This document shows positions 52,656-63,465 of a stretch of 64,000 nucleotides of DNA, in pieces. Positions within the stretch are counted from its first letter, which is position 1; each line of letters opens with the position of its first letter. The stretch covers positions 373,334 to 437,333 of the forward strand of contig NZ_JADNRL010000026.1 of assembly GCF_015595025.1 (NCBI RefSeq), in the 5' to 3' direction. A program made the position numbers and the translations under genes. Source of the DNA: Halomonas sp. KAO (lineage in GTDB: Bacteria; Pseudomonadota; Gammaproteobacteria; Pseudomonadales; Halomonadaceae). The notes beneath the pieces were generated by a model. That model saw nothing but the letters and a program-made list of their open reading frames with translations. It did not search any database and had not been told where the DNA came from.

Positions 52656-54203
52656 TCACTTGGTCGCCACCCGCTTGCGGGGCGCCCCCCACAGCAGCCT
52701 GAGGGCGATGGCAATGGTCAGCAGCACGACCACGCCGCTGGCCCCACCCAGCAGGGCGCTCCCCGTCAGCCCGGCGACGAAGAAGGCCACGATACCCGCA
52801 CTGCCTGCGGTGATCGCATAGGGAAGCTGGGTGCGTACGTGATCGATATGGTCACAGGATGCCCCGGCAGAGGTGAGGATGGTGGTATCCGAGATGGGCG
52901 AGCAGTGATCACCGAAGATGCCCCCACTCAGCACCGCCGCGATGGTCAGCGCCAGCGGCAGGTCCATGGCCGCGGCCACCGGCATGGCGATGGGAATCAT
53001 GATCGCAAAGGTGCCGTAGGAGGTACCGGTGGTAAAGGCCACCAGTGCCGCGATCACGAACAGCAGCACCGGTACCAGGCTGGGTGACAGGCTCGCTTCG
53101 GCCAGTGTCACCAGATAGGCGGCGGTGCCAAGCTCGGAGGTCACGCTGCCGATCGACCAGGCCAGCGTCAGGATGATGTAGACCAGGGTCATGCTCTTGA
53201 TGCCATCGACCACGATATCCATGGCTTCGCGGAAATCGAACAGCTTCTGCATCATGCCCATGGTCAGGCCAACCACCACGGCCACCAGCGTCGCCAGCAG
53301 GATCGACAGCCCGCCCTTGGCATTGCCCACCGCGGTGACCAGGTCATTCTCGGGGAAGTTGCCGGTCCAGAGAAACAGCGGCGGAATCATCACAAGCAGC
53401 ACGCCGATCGGCACGAGCATATTGCGCTTGCGTGCCTGCTCCTCGTTCACGGCGCTGTCGCTGACGGTATGGCGCTCGGAGGGCGGCATGGCGCCGGCTG
53501 CCATTATCTCGCCGGTCGTGCGGGCACGGTGCTCGGCCGCGGCCATGGGGCCGAAGTCCCACTGGGTGATCAGCAGGAAGGCAATCAGCCCGAGCGCCAG
53601 CCAGGCATAGAAGTTCAGCGGTATGGTCGACAGGTAGATCAGATACTCGGAGCCACTGGCGCCCATATCGACCAGCTGCGTGCCGATCAACCCCATCACG
53701 AACACCACCCAGGTGGATACCGGGCCAAGCAGGCACATCGGCGCCGAGGTGGAGTCGACGATATAGGCCAGCTTTTCCCGGGAGACCTTCATCTTGTCGG
53801 TGATCGGGCGCATCACGCTGCCCACGGTCAGGGCGTTGAAGTAGTCCTCGAAGAAGATCAGGATCCCGAGCCCCATGGTGGCTCCCTGGGCGCCGCGCCG
53901 CGACGCCACCCGCGCCGAGATCCAGTGCGCAATGGCCTGGGCTCCTCCCGAGCGCTCCAGCACACCGATCAGGACGCCGAAGAGGCCACAGTAGATCAGC
54001 ACCGTCACGCTCCACTCATCGCCCACGCTGGGGATGATGAAGGCATCGAAGGTGTCATAGAGCCCAGCCGCAGGGTTGCCCCCTGCCAGCATGGTGGCAC
54101 CCAGCCAGACCCCGCAGAAGAGGGCCGGAATCACGTTGCGCGTCATCAGCGCGAGCGCTATCGCCAGCAACGGCGGCAGCAGGGAAAAGGCACCGAAAGA
54201 CAT
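52656..54203 (-). CDS. nhaC: NhaC-family Na+/H+ antiporter
   Basis: 515 residues, about twelve helices. NhaC superfamily features FFEDYFNALTVGSVMRPITD, DSTSAPMCLLGPVSTWV, TGTSYGTFAIMIPIAMP and SGGIFGDHCSPISDTTILTS. Exports sodium in a halophile; alternative amino-acid antiport cannot be excluded. Confidence 0.9.
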   Translation of the reverse strand: MSFGAFSLLPPLLAIALALMTRNVIPALFCGVWLGATMLAGGNPAAGLYDTFDAFIIPSVGDEWSVTVLIYCGLFGVLIGVLERSGGAQAIAHWISARVASRRGAQGATMGLGILIFFEDYFNALTVGSVMRPITDKMKVSREKLAYIVDSTSAPMCLLGPVSTWVVFVMGLIGTQLVDMGASGSEYLIYLSTIPLNFYAWLALGLIAFLLITQWDFGPMAAAEHRARTTGEIMAAGAMPPSERHTVSDSAVNEEQARKRNMLVPIGVLLVMIPPLFLWTGNFPENDLVTAVGNAKGGLSILLATLVAVVVGLTMGMMQKLFDFREAMDIVVDGIKSMTLVYIILTLAWSIGSVTSELGTAAYLVTLAEASLSPSLVPVLLFVIAALVAFTTGTSYGTFAIMIPIAMPVAAAMDLPLALTIAAVLSGGIFGDHCSPISDTTILTSAGASCDHIDHVRTQLPYAITAGSAGIVAFFVAGLTGSALLGGASGVVVLLTIAIALRLLWGAPRKRVATK

Positions 54204-54323
54204 GACGGATGCTCTCCTTGGAATCTTGATGGCGTGGTTGGTGGCGTAGTTGGCGCGGCTGGTGATCGATCAAGTCGCGGCCAGCTCACGCCAAAAGGGG
54301 GGGATCGGGAAGCCTTCGAAGGT

Positions 54324-55094
54324 TCAGGCGACGTCGCGCGCCTTGCGGATGCGCTCGTAGGCGTTGCTGATCTCGCTGGTGCGCTCCTTGGCCACCTCGC
54401 GCATGCTCTCGGGCAACCCCTTGGCGGCGAGCTTGTCGGGGTGATTCTGGCTCATCAGGCGCCGATAGGCCTTCTTGACCTCGGCGTCACTGGCATCCTC
54501 CTCGACCCCCAGCACCCGGTAGGCATCGGCCAGGGTCGGGCCGCTGGCCGCACCACCCCCGGCCTGCTGACCGGCGCCATGCAGCATCGCCTCCACCTGA
54601 GCGATCTCCGCCTCGGAGCAGCCGAGTCCGCGCACCACCCGCATCAGCATCTCGCGCTCGGCGGGATGCAGGCGACCGTCGGCGGCGATCGCCGCCAGCT
54701 GTACCTGCAGGAATACCTGACGCAACGCGGGCTGGCTTCCCAGCAGGCTGCGCACCTTCGCCAGCTCGGCATCCAGGTCGAAGTCGGCCGCCTTGCCGCG
54801 ATTGAAGTCGGCCCGGGCCCTGGCACGCTGGGCCTCGTTCAGGCGCAGGCGCTCCCACAGCTGCCGCGAGGCATCCAGCTCATCTTCGGTGACCTGGCCA
54901 TCGGCCTTGCACAGGCAGCCCATGACCGCGAAGGTCGAGGAGAGAAACTGCGCCTGGGAGGCGGCCAGCTTGCCCAGCATGCTGCGGCGCAGGCGGGCGA
55001 CGAGCCAGTAGCCGAGCCCGCCACCGACAAGCGCGCCGACGAGCCCTCCGATCAGGTAGCCGAGGCCTGCGCCAATCAGAACGACAAACCACAT
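54324..55094 (-). CDS. djlA: DnaJ-like co-chaperone DjlA
   Basis: 256 residues: an N-terminal membrane segment rich in Gly (5-33), TerB-like domain (about 45-160) and a C-terminal J domain with YRRLMSQNHPDKL (HPD). Inner-membrane partner of DnaK. ATG overlaps dxs stop by one base. Confidence 0.95.
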   Translation of the reverse strand: MWFVVLIGAGLGYLIGGLVGALVGGGLGYWLVARLRRSMLGKLAASQAQFLSSTFAVMGCLCKADGQVTEDELDASRQLWERLRLNEAQRARARADFNRGKAADFDLDAELAKVRSLLGSQPALRQVFLQVQLAAIAADGRLHPAEREMLMRVVRGLGCSEAEIAQVEAMLHGAGQQAGGGAASGPTLADAYRVLGVEEDASDAEVKKAYRRLMSQNHPDKLAAKGLPESMREVAKERTSEISNAYERIRKARDVA

Positions 55095-57070
55095 CAGCGC
55101 ATCTCCTCTTTCGCGGTGGCGTCGACGGCCACCAGGCGACGCCGAATGGTGGCCTCGATGCCATCGGCATCCAGGGCGCATTCGGCCAGCAGCTCGCCGG
55201 GTTTGCCGTGCTCGACGAAGGCGTCGGGCAGGCCGAGATTGAGCACCTCCCTGGAGATCCCCTCGGCGGCCAGCAGCTCGTTGACGGCGCTACCGGCCCC
55301 ACCGGCCACCACATTCTCCTCCAGGGTCACCAGCAGGTCATGGTCGGCTGCCGCCGCCAGTACCGCCTCGCGATCCAGGGGCTTCACCGAGCGCATATTG
55401 AGGTGACTGGCATCGAGTCGCTCGGCCACTTCGGCCGCCGGCGTATTGAGGCTGCCGAAGGCCAACAGGGCCACCCGCCGACCACTCTCGGCGTCGCTCT
55501 CGCGGCGCAGCTGCGCCTGCCCGATGGGGGCCGGCTCGAGGTGGGCGGGAATCGCGGTGCCGGGGCCGGTACCCCGCGGGTAGCGAACCGCCGCGGGCCC
55601 GGGATGATGATAGGCCGCGCTGAGCATCGCCCGACACTCCGCCTCGTCGGCCGGCGCCAGCACCACCATGCCGGGCACGCAGCGCAGATAGGAGAGGTCG
55701 AGGCTGCCGTGGTGGGTAGGGCCATCCTCGCCCACCAGACCGGCACGGTCGATGGCGAAGGTGACATCCAGATCCTGCACCGCCACATCATGGATCAACT
55801 GGTCATAGCCACGCTGCAGGAAGGTCGAGTAGATCGCCACCACCGGCTTCATGGCCTCACAGGCCATGCCCGCCGCCAGGGTCACGGCATGCTGTTCGGC
55901 GATGGCCACATCGAAGTAGCGATCGGGGTAGGTCTGCGAGAAGCGCACCATATCCGATCCCTCGCGCATCGCCGGGGTGATACCGATCAAGCGCGGATCG
56001 GCGGCGGCCATATCGCACAGCCAGTCGCCGAACACGCTGCAATACTTGCGCGGCTTGGGGGGCGGCGTGGAAGCCGCGTCGCTGCGGCCCTGGACGACCG
56101 GCTTGAGCGTTGGCGGGGCGGCGTTGTTCTCGCCCTTCTCCAGCTTGGTGATCGCGTGATAGCCGATAGGGTCGGCCTCGGCAGGCAGAAACCCCTTCCC
56201 CTTGCAGGTCCTGACATGGAGAAACTGCGGCCCCTCCAGGTCACGCATATTGCGCAGGGTCTGCACCAGCAGCGGCAGGTCGTGACCGTCGATGGGCCCG
56301 ATATAGTTGAAGCCCATCTCCTCGAACAGGGTGGCCGGGCTGACCATGCCCTTCATGTGCTCCTCGGTGCGGCGTGCCAGCTCCAGCGCTCCGGGCAGAT
56401 GCGACAGCACCTTCTTGCCGCCCTCGCGCATGGTGGTATAGGGCTTGCTGGTCAGGATGCGCGCCAGATAGCTGGCCATGCCGCCGACGTTCTCGGAGAT
56501 CGACATCTCATTGTCGTTGAGCACCACCAGCAGGTTGGCATCGACATGACCGGCATGGGCCAGGGCCTCGAAGGCCATCCCCGCGGTCAGGGCGCCGTCG
56601 CCAATGACCGCGCAGACCCGCCGCTGCTCGCCGCGGGTGCGGGCGGCCAGGGCCATGCCGAGCGCCGCCGAGATCGAGGTGCTGGAGTGGCCGACACCGA
56701 AGGTGTCGAACTCCGACTCGGCGCGCCGCGGGAAGGCGGCCAGCCCACCATGGTGGCGGATATTGGGCATCGCCTCACGGCGCCCGGTAAGGATCTTGTG
56801 GGGGTAGGCCTGATGGCCCACGTCCCATACCAGGCGGTCATGGGGCGTCTCCAGCGCCTGGTGCAGGGCCACGGTGAGCTCCACGACGCCGAGGCCGGCC
56901 CCGAAGTGCCCCCCGGAGACCCCCACGCTATAGAGCAGGTAGGCGCGCAGCTCATCGGCCACCTGCGCCAGCTGCGCGGTGGACATGGCGCGCAGCGCCG
57001 CCGGAGTGTCCAGAGTGTCGAGCAGCGGCGTGGCCGGACGCTCGACGGGAATGTCATCGAACAGCTTCAT
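55094..57070 (-). CDS. dxs: 1-deoxy-D-xylulose-5-phosphate synthase
   Basis: 658 residues. First MEP-pathway enzyme, TPP-dependent. His54 in [21 protein letters not shown] at 157-169 and [13 protein letters not shown]; transketolase middle domain with [18 protein letters not shown] 57070 or GTG 57097 possible. In the cluster xseB-ispA-dxs-djlA. Confidence 0.97.
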   Translation of the reverse strand: MKLFDDIPVERPATPLLDTLDTPAALRAMSTAQLAQVADELRAYLLYSVGVSGGHFGAGLGVVELTVALHQALETPHDRLVWDVGHQAYPHKILTGRREAMPNIRHHGGLAAFPRRAESEFDTFGVGHSSTSISAALGMALAARTRGEQRRVCAVIGDGALTAGMAFEALAHAGHVDANLLVVLNDNEMSISENVGGMASYLARILTSKPYTTMREGGKKVLSHLPGALELARRTEEHMKGMVSPATLFEEMGFNYIGPIDGHDLPLLVQTLRNMRDLEGPQFLHVRTCKGKGFLPAEADPIGYHAITKLEKGENNAAPPTLKPVVQGRSDAASTPPPKPRKYCSVFGDWLCDMAAADPRLIGITPAMREGSDMVRFSQTYPDRYFDVAIAEQHAVTLAAGMACEAMKPVVAIYSTFLQRGYDQLIHDVAVQDLDVTFAIDRAGLVGEDGPTHHGSLDLSYLRCVPGMVVLAPADEAECRAMLSAAYHHPGPAAVRYPRGTGPGTAIPAHLEPAPIGQAQLRRESDAESGRRVALLAFGSLNTPAAEVAERLDASHLNMRSVKPLDREAVLAAAADHDLLVTLEENVVAGGAGSAVNELLAAEGISREVLNLGLPDAFVEHGKPGELLAECALDADGIEATIRRRLVAVDATAKEEMR

Positions 57071-57086
57071 GTGGGCATCTGTCGTG

Positions 57087-57977
57087 TCAGTGGTCACGCT
57101 CGATCATGTATCGGGCCAGCGCCATCAGCGGGAGGGCGGACTCACCCAGCGGCGCCAGGGCGGCGGCGGCCTCCTCGACCAGCCCCGCCGCCCGGGCACG
57201 AGCCCCCTCGAGCCCCAGCAGGCTCGGATAGGTGGGCTTGTCGCGGACGGCATCGGCACCCGAGGCCTTGCCCAGGGTTGCCGTGTCCCCGATCACGTCG
57301 AGTACGTCGTCGTGGATCTGGAAGGCCAGGCCGATGGCCCGGGCGTAGGCGTCCAGGGCGTTCAGGCGCGCATCATCCTCGGCCACCGCCACCAGCCCGC
57401 CCAGACGCACCGCGGCACGAATCAGCGCCCCGGTCTTGTGGGCGTGCATGGTCGCCAGGGCCGCGACATCAGGGTGGCCGCCAACGGCCTCGAGGTCCAG
57501 GGCCTGGCCGGCCACCATGCCATCGCGCCCCGATGCCTCGGCGAGGATGGCGATCATCGCCGCCAACCGGGGATGCCGGGAGCGGGCAATCACCTCGAAG
57601 GCGAGCGATTGCAGCGCATCACCGGCGAGGATCGCCGCGGCCTCGTCATAGGCGCGGTGCACGGTCGGCTGGCCACGGCGCAGATCATCGTCGTCCATGG
57701 CCGGCAGGTCGTCGTGAACCAGCGAGTAGGCATGGATCAGCTCGATGGCCATGGCCGGGGCATCGAGGGCATCATCATCGGCGCCCAGGGCGCGGCCGGC
57801 GGCATACACCAGCACCGGGCGCAGCCGCTTGCCCCCCACCAGCACGCCGTGGCGCATGGCGGCCTCGAGCCGCGGGGCGGGAGCGGCACGCTCGGCGAAC
57901 AGTGCCTCCAGGCACGCATCCACGCGCGCACGATCCGCGGCCAACGCGGTCGTCAGGGTCTCAGCGTTCACTGTCAT
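57087..57977 (-). CDS. ispA: Polyprenyl synthetase, (2E,6E)-farnesyl diphosphate synthase
   Basis: 296 residues. First aspartate-rich motif [10 protein letters not shown] (89-98) and second DDVLD (223-227). Makes farnesyl-PP for quinones and undecaprenol. Overlaps xseB end by 17 bases. Confidence 0.96.
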   Translation of the reverse strand: MTVNAETLTTALAADRARVDACLEALFAERAAPAPRLEAAMRHGVLVGGKRLRPVLVYAAGRALGADDDALDAPAMAIELIHAYSLVHDDLPAMDDDDLRRGQPTVHRAYDEAAAILAGDALQSLAFEVIARSRHPRLAAMIAILAEASGRDGMVAGQALDLEAVGGHPDVAALATMHAHKTGALIRAAVRLGGLVAVAEDDARLNALDAYARAIGLAFQIHDDVLDVIGDTATLGKASGADAVRDKPTYPSLLGLEGARARAAGLVEEAAAALAPLGESALPLMALARYMIERDH

Positions 57978-58251
57978 CCTCCGACGGCGGTGTGAAGGGC
58001 TCGAGCTCGATACCGCCCTGGGCGCCCTCGGTCAGGGCACGCACCTTGAGTTCCGCCTCGTCGAGGCGACGCTGGGCATCGCGCGTCAATCGCACCCCCT
58101 CCTCGAAGGCGGCAAGCGACTCTTCCAGCGACAGCTCGCCGGACTCCAGACGCGCCACCAGCCCCTCGAGCCGCTCGACGGTGGCGGCGAAGTCCGTGGA
58201 CGAGGCGTCATCGGCCTGTGGTTCCCGGGACCGCTCGTTGCGCTCAGCCAT
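57961..58251 (-). CDS. xseB: Exodeoxyribonuclease VII small subunit
   Basis: 96 residues. FAATVERLEGLVARLESGEL and EESLAAFEEGVRLTR are the XseB signature. Classic xseB-ispA-dxs order. Confidence 0.95.
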   Translation of the reverse strand: MAERNERSREPQADDASSTDFAATVERLEGLVARLESGELSLEESLAAFEEGVRLTRDAQRRLDEAELKVRALTEGAQGGIELEPFTPPSEDDSER

Positions 58252-58494
58252 GGTGCTCCTTTACCGCCCCCGATAGTCAGAAAGAGTTCGTTCAAGGGGC
58301 GACAGTATACACGCTCTCCCCGGGGGGTCGTCTCCCCACCGCTTGCCGGCCCAAGGATCGCCATGAACTTGCGCCTGACTCATATGAGCAGCGCAGCATT
58401 TTCATCCTGGCTCATCCGAAGGCTGTGATACGATAGCCGCCTCACCAGTTTCTGACACAGCATGCGGCTCGCGCCGGAAGGGGTTGATTCGACC

Positions 58495-59745
58495 ATGGCA
58501 AAGACGTCCCTGGACAAGAGCAAGATCAAGATCCTGCTTCTCGAGGGCATCCACCAGACCGCGGTGGACAATCTTCGCAACGCCGGGTACTCGAATATCG
58601 AGCACCTGCCCACCTCACTGGATGAAGCCGCGCTGATCGAGAAGATCCGTGACGTGCACTTCATCGGCATCCGTTCGCGCACCCAGCTCAACGAGCGGGT
58701 GTTTGCCGCCGCCGAGAAGCTGGTGGCCGTGGGCTGTTTCTGCATTGGCACCAATCAGGTCGACCTCGATGCCGCCCTGGCGCGCGGTATCCCGGTATTC
58801 AACGCGCCCTACTCCAATACCCGCTCGGTGGCCGAGCTGGTGCTGGCCGAGGCGATCATGCTGCTGCGCGGCATCCCCGAGAAGAGCGCCCGTGCCCACG
58901 AAGGCGGCTGGCTCAAGAGCGCCAAGAACTCCCACGAGGCCCGCGGCAAGACCCTGGGCATCGTCGGCTATGGCAGCATCGGCTCCCAGCTCTCGGTGCT
59001 CGCCGAGTCACTGGGCTTCGACGTCATCTACTACGATGTGGTCGCCAAGCTGGGCATGGGCAACGCCCGCCAGGTCGGCAGCCTCGAGGAGCTGCTGGCG
59101 AAGGCGGATGTGGTCAGCCTGCATGTCCCCGACCTGCCCTCCACTCGCTGGATGATCGGCGCCGAGCAGATCGCCTGCATGAAGCCGGGGGGCATCCTGA
59201 TCAATGCCTCCCGCGGCAGCGTGGTGGTGATCGAGCCCCTGGCCGAGGCGATTCGCGAGGGGCGCCTCAACGGTGCCGCCGTGGATGTCTTCCCGGTCGA
59301 GCCCAAGGGCAATGACGAGGAGTTCGAGAGCCCGCTGCGCGGCCTGCCCAATGTCATCCTGACCCCGCATATCGGTGGCTCGACCCTGGAGGCACAGGAG
59401 AATATCGGCATCGAGGTCTCCGAGAAGCTGGCGACCTACTCCGATAACGGCACCACCGTCACCTCGGTCAACTTCCCCGAAGTGGCACTGCCGTCTCACC
59501 CGGGCAAGCACCGCCTGCTGCATATCCACGACAACGTGCCTGGCGTCATGTCGGAGATCAACCGCGTGCTCTCCGAGAACAGCATCAACATCGCCGGCCA
59601 GTACCTGCAGACCAACGAAAAGGTCGGCTACGTGGTCATCGATGTGGACAAGGCCTACGGCCCCCAGGCGCTGGACGCCCTGCGCCAGGTGGAGCACACC
59701 CTCAAGGTACGCGTGCTCTACTCCGAGGGTGGCCAGGACATCTGA
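58495..59745 (+). CDS. serA: D-3-phosphoglycerate dehydrogenase
   Basis: 416 residues. Rossmann GYGSIG (158-163), VDVFPVEPKGND, TPHIGGSTLEAQ with catalytic His, and a C-terminal ACT domain (HDNVPGVMSEINRVLSENSI) for serine feedback. ATG 58495 chosen over 58462. Confidence 0.97.
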   Translation: MAKTSLDKSKIKILLLEGIHQTAVDNLRNAGYSNIEHLPTSLDEAALIEKIRDVHFIGIRSRTQLNERVFAAAEKLVAVGCFCIGTNQVDLDAALARGIPVFNAPYSNTRSVAELVLAEAIMLLRGIPEKSARAHEGGWLKSAKNSHEARGKTLGIVGYGSIGSQLSVLAESLGFDVIYYDVVAKLGMGNARQVGSLEELLAKADVVSLHVPDLPSTRWMIGAEQIACMKPGGILINASRGSVVVIEPLAEAIREGRLNGAAVDVFPVEPKGNDEEFESPLRGLPNVILTPHIGGSTLEAQENIGIEVSEKLATYSDNGTTVTSVNFPEVALPSHPGKHRLLHIHDNVPGVMSEINRVLSENSINIAGQYLQTNEKVGYVVIDVDKAYGPQALDALRQVEHTLKVRVLYSEGGQDI

Positions 59746-59777
59746 TCCCGTCACACCAGCCCGGTACCGCACTCCTC

Positions 59778-59804
59778 GCCGCCGCGTCTTCCCGACGCGG
59801 CGGC
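59778..59804 (+). terminator. Terminator hairpin after serA
   Basis: GCCGCCGCGTC and GACGCGGCGGC, 11-bp stem with a 5-base loop, then TTGCGTTT. Confidence 0.75.
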
Positions 59805-59916
59805 TTGCGTTTGGAGGCAGGACAGGCTCTCCCTTGGTCGATATGCGCAAGCACAGCCAGGTGCGTTAGGCTGTGGCACGGTTCTCACGGTACCCGAACA
59901 ACAACAGGAGACTCCC

Positions 59917-60705
59917 ATGAGCGAAACGACCCCACCGGTGCTGCGCCACGATGCCGAAGGCGTGACCACCCTGACCCTCAACCGCCCGGGAAGCTTCAAC
60001 GCGCTCTCCGAGGAGATGCTCGAGGCGCTGGGCACCGAGCTCGAGCAGCTGGCCGACGACGGCGCCGTGCGTTGCGTGGTACTCGCCGCCGAGGGGCGCG
60101 CCTTCTGCGCCGGCCACGATCTCAAGCAGATGCGCGCCCACGGTGACGACCGCGACTACTTCCAGGCACTCTTCACCCGCTGCGCCAAGGTGATGCAGGC
60201 CATCGTCGAGTTGCCGGTACCGGTGATCGCCCGGGTTCAGGGCATCGCCACCGCGGCGGGCTGCCAGCTGGTGGCGAGCTGCGACCTGGCGGTGGCGGCA
60301 CGCTCGGCACGCTTCGCCGTCTCCGGCATCAACGCCGGGCTGTTCTGCTCCACCCCGGCGGTGGCCCTGTCGCGCAACGTGGCCCGCAAGTACGCCATGG
60401 AGATGCTGCTTACCGGCGAGTTCATCGACGCCGACACCGCCCGCGACTGGGCGCTGATCAATCGCGTCGCCGATGACGAGCGGCTCGACGAGGCAGTCGC
60501 CGAGCTTGCCACCAGCATCTGCGCCAAGAGCGCGGTGGCGGTACGGACCGGCAAGGCGATGTTTCAGCGCCAGCTGCGCATGCCCCTGGACGAGGCCTAC
60601 ACCTTCGCCGGCGATGTGATGGCCGGCAACATGCTGGCGGAGGACGTCGCCGAAGGCATCGATGCCTTTATCGAGAAGCGCCGCCCCGTATGGCAGGACC
60701 GCTGA
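59917..60705 (+). CDS. Enoyl-CoA hydratase/isomerase family protein
   Basis: 262-residue crotonase. Oxyanion-hole loops GRAFCAGHDLKQM and VQGIATAAGCQLVASCDLAV. Resembles ECHDC3-type members; substrate unknown. AACAGGAG precedes ATG. It is 1 kb upstream of paaX but separated from it by an IclR gene. Confidence 0.9.
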   Translation: MSETTPPVLRHDAEGVTTLTLNRPGSFNALSEEMLEALGTELEQLADDGAVRCVVLAAEGRAFCAGHDLKQMRAHGDDRDYFQALFTRCAKVMQAIVELPVPVIARVQGIATAAGCQLVASCDLAVAARSARFAVSGINAGLFCSTPAVALSRNVARKYAMEMLLTGEFIDADTARDWALINRVADDERLDEAVAELATSICAKSAVAVRTGKAMFQRQLRMPLDEAYTFAGDVMAGNMLAEDVAEGIDAFIEKRRPVWQDR

Positions 60706-60724
60706 CCCCTGCGCCAAGGGTTAA

Positions 60725-60738
60725 TGGAAGCGATTTCC
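60725..60738. promoter_or_regulatory. Candidate IclR-type operator
   Basis: TGGAAGCGATTTCC has the TGGAA-N4-TTCC symmetry of IclR-family sites; a second perfect repeat GACAG-ACAC-CTGTC follows at 60747-60760. Both are 50-85 bp before the IclR gene start. Confidence 0.45.
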
Positions 60739-60807
60739 GAAGGCACGACAGACACCTGTCGACAAGGTATCCTGTGCCGGCGAAGCCAAGCCATAAGGAG
60801 CAGCAGG

Positions 60808-61632
60808 GTGAGTGAAGTGAAGCGCAGAACGGCGGGGCGTCCCGCGGGGTCGGGCAAGGCCAGCGGCGGCCATAGCCAGTCGCTGGTGCGCGGCCTCAAC
60901 CTTCTGGAGCGCCTGGCCGGGCACCCCGGAGGCCTGGCACTCTCGGAGCTCGCCGAACAGGCCGAGCTGGCCCCCTCCACCACCCATCGCCTGCTGCAGG
61001 CGCTGCAGAGCCAGGGATTCATCACCCAGGATAGCGAGCTGGGCGTGTGGAAGATCGACGTCAAGACCTTTCGCATCGGCAACAGCTTCCTCGAAGCCCG
61101 AGACTTCGTCGGCACCAGCCGCCCCTTCCTGCGCCGGCTCACCGACCAGACCGGCGAAACGGCCAACCTCGGCATACGCGACGGCGGCACCGCGGTGTTC
61201 CTCGCCCAGAGCGAGTCGCCGCAGATGATGCGCATGATCACCCGTCTCGGCTCCCGTGCCCCGCTACACGCCTCCGGGGTGGGCAAGGCCCTGATGGCCT
61301 GGCTGCCCGAGGAGGAGCTCGAGCGGGTCCTCACCGAGCGCGGCCTGTCTCGAGTCACCGAGAACACCCTGCACACCCCCGAAAGCCTGCGCGACGGGCT
61401 GGCGGAGATTCGCCAGCTGGGTTTCGCCTGCGACCGCGAGGAGCACGCCATCGGCCTGCACTGCGTGGCCGCCTGCATCCACGATGAGCACGGCACCCCG
61501 CTGGCCGCCCTCTCGGTCTCCGGTCCGGTAGCGCGTATCCCGGAAGCACGCCTGCTGGAGCTGGGTGCCCTGGTGCGCGATACCGCCGCGGAGATTACCG
61601 CCCGGCTGGGCGGGCAAGTGCCGGAGGCTTGA
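60808..61632 (+). CDS. IclR-family transcriptional regulator
   Basis: 274 residues from GTG 60808 (AAGGAG upstream). HTH LALSELAEQAELAPSTTHRLLQAL (about 40-63) and effector domain with SRAPLHASGVGKALMAWLP. Targets unknown; upstream palindromes suggest autoregulation. Confidence 0.9.
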   Translation: MSEVKRRTAGRPAGSGKASGGHSQSLVRGLNLLERLAGHPGGLALSELAEQAELAPSTTHRLLQALQSQGFITQDSELGVWKIDVKTFRIGNSFLEARDFVGTSRPFLRRLTDQTGETANLGIRDGGTAVFLAQSESPQMMRMITRLGSRAPLHASGVGKALMAWLPEEELERVLTERGLSRVTENTLHTPESLRDGLAEIRQLGFACDREEHAIGLHCVAACIHDEHGTPLAALSVSGPVARIPEARLLELGALVRDTAAEITARLGGQVPEA

Positions 61633-61766
61633 GCCGAAAATCGATACCTCACGCTCGCTTAAGATCTAATAAGCGGTATCATGATAGAGAAAGCGTGCCG
61701 CGGTGATAAACCACACCACCTGGCCACTCACCGCGGAACTCATCAGGCAAGCCTCAGGATCCCGAC

Positions 61767-62693
61767 ATGCCCTCCGCTAGCGAATGCGTCCTTGCTCTCA
61801 TCGATGACTTTCAGCAACGCCGCCCGATTCGTGCTGGCTCGCTGATCATCACTGTCTACGGTGATGCCATCGTTCCCCGCGGCGGCACCGTCTGGCTGGG
61901 AAGTCTATCGAAGCTGGTAGAGCCTATCGGGATCAACGAGCGTCTGGTACGCACCTCAGTCTATCGGCTGACACAAGAAACCTGGTTGCAGGGAGAAAAG
62001 GTTGGCCGGCGTAGCTACTACAGCCTGAGCGGGCCAGGCCAGCGCCGCTTCGACCAGGCCTTCAAGCGAGTCTATCATGGCACTCAAAGGCCATGGACAG
62101 GCCAGTGGACCCTGGTTCTATTGAGTCAGTTGAGCACGACACGCCGCCAAAAGGTGCGAGAAGAGCTGGAGTGGCTGGGGTTTGGTCACTTTGCTACAGG
62201 ACTGCTAGCCCATCCGATCCTGTCCCCTAGCGAGGCACTCGGCGCCCTTCAGGAACTCGGCGATGCCGATGACGCCATCATCATGCAGACCGAAGCCCTA
62301 GAGCCGATAGCCAGCAGACCGCTACGTCTACAAGTGAGAGAGAGCTGGAACCTCGACGAACTGGCCGAGCACTATCAGCGCTTTCTGGCACTCTTCCGGC
62401 CGCTCTGGAAAGCGCTTAACGAGGAAAACCACCTCAGTGAAAGGGATTGCTTCATCGCTCGCACTCTGCTGATTCACGAGTATCGCCGGGTACAGTTGCG
62501 CGACCCTCAGCTCCCGGATGAGCTACTCCCTACTGCGTGGGAAGGCCGCAACGCCTACCAGCTTTGCCGAAATATCTACCGAATGATCTACCGCCGTGCC
62601 GAGAACTGGCTCGACCGCCACCTGGAGACCGCGGAAGGGCCACTGCCCGCCCCCGGCCCCAGCTTCTACCGACGCTTCGGCGGGCTGGAGTAG
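61767..62693 (+). CDS. paaX: Phenylacetic acid degradation operon repressor PaaX
   Basis: 308 residues. GntR-like winged helix with RAGSLIITVYGDAIVPRGG and LVEPIGINERLVRTSVYRL, the PaaX hallmark. Represses phenylacetate genes until phenylacetyl-CoA binds. Upstream gap has an imperfect GATACC / GGTATC inverted pair (61652-61680). Confidence 0.95.
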   Translation: MPSASECVLALIDDFQQRRPIRAGSLIITVYGDAIVPRGGTVWLGSLSKLVEPIGINERLVRTSVYRLTQETWLQGEKVGRRSYYSLSGPGQRRFDQAFKRVYHGTQRPWTGQWTLVLLSQLSTTRRQKVREELEWLGFGHFATGLLAHPILSPSEALGALQELGDADDAIIMQTEALEPIASRPLRLQVRESWNLDELAEHYQRFLALFRPLWKALNEENHLSERDCFIARTLLIHEYRRVQLRDPQLPDELLPTAWEGRNAYQLCRNIYRMIYRRAENWLDRHLETAEGPLPAPGPSFYRRFGGLE

Positions 62694-62733
62694 ACTCGGC
62701 CAGCGCAGCCAGCCCTCTCGTTCCCATACCAAT

Positions 62734-62763
62734 GCCCCCTGCTATAGCCTCATAGCAGGGGGC
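62734..62763. terminator. Terminator hairpin after paaX
   Basis: GCCCCCTGCTAT and ATAGCAGGGGGC form a 12-bp stem, 6-base loop, in the convergent gap with paaY. Confidence 0.75.
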
Positions 62764-62810
62764 TGTACCGTTGCTGCTGCCAGTTCCCGGCGAGGGGCCG
62801 GGTCACACAA

Positions 62811-62830
62811 CCCGACGACTGTTCGTCGGG
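62811..62830. terminator. Second hairpin, 8 bp before the paaY stop
   Basis: CCCGACGA-CTGT-TCGTCGGG, an 8-bp stem, serving the paaY strand. Confidence 0.6.
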
Positions 62831-62837
62831 CTCAGGT

Positions 62838-63446
62838 TCATGACTCCTTGCCCAAAGACTGCTGCTTGGGCTGAGTATCCCCCGCCTGCAGCCTTGGACG
62901 GTTAGCATCCAGCTCTGTCAGCGGTTCGCAAGGCTCCAGGCTGTCGCGACATCGCTCGGTCAGGCGCTGATACTCTCGGGTACCCTGCTGCTTCCAGGCC
63001 ACTTCCTGATCGGAGAGTTCGCGTTTGACCTTGGCCGGCGCCCCCATCACCAGCGACTGGGGAGGGCACTCGAAGCCGGTCTTGACGAAGGCTGCCGCGG
63101 CGACGATGGAGCGAGTGCCGATCACGGCGTAGTCCATCACGACGGCATTCATGCCGACCATGGCGTCCTGCCCCACAATGCAGCCATGCAGCACGGCACC
63201 ATGGCCAATATGGCCATTCTTCTCCACCCGCGTGACACAGCCAGGAAAACCATGCATCACGCAGGTATCCTGCAGATTGGCCCCCTCCTCCAGCACCAGT
63301 TGACCAAAGTCGCCGCGCATCACCGCACCGGGTCCCACATAGCAGCCGGGACCGACGATAACATCACCGATCAGCACCGCCGTGGGGTGAACATAGGCGG
63401 TGGGGTGTACCACCGGGGTCACCCCCTCGAGTCGATAGCAAGGCAT
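62838..63446 (-). CDS. paaY: Phenylacetic acid degradation protein PaaY (hexapeptide thioesterase)
   Basis: 202 residues from ATG 63446 (GGGGAGAG upstream). Left-handed beta-helix hexapeptide repeats: [19 protein letters not shown], then [14 protein letters not shown]. Gamma-carbonic-anhydrase-like fold; thioesterase removing dead-end CoA products of the Paa pathway. Confidence 0.95.
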   Translation of the reverse strand: MPCYRLEGVTPVVHPTAYVHPTAVLIGDVIVGPGCYVGPGAVMRGDFGQLVLEEGANLQDTCVMHGFPGCVTRVEKNGHIGHGAVLHGCIVGQDAMVGMNAVVMDYAVIGTRSIVAAAAFVKTGFECPPQSLVMGAPAKVKRELSDQEVAWKQQGTREYQRLTERCRDSLEPCEPLTELDANRPRLQAGDTQPKQQSLGKES

Positions 63447-63465
63447 ATTTCTCTCCCCTCTCAGT

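Noticed and set aside
55208-58276. 1022-codon open frame opposite dxs and ispA
   Set aside because: Antisense to two genes with clear catalytic motifs; composition is typical of a shadow frame.
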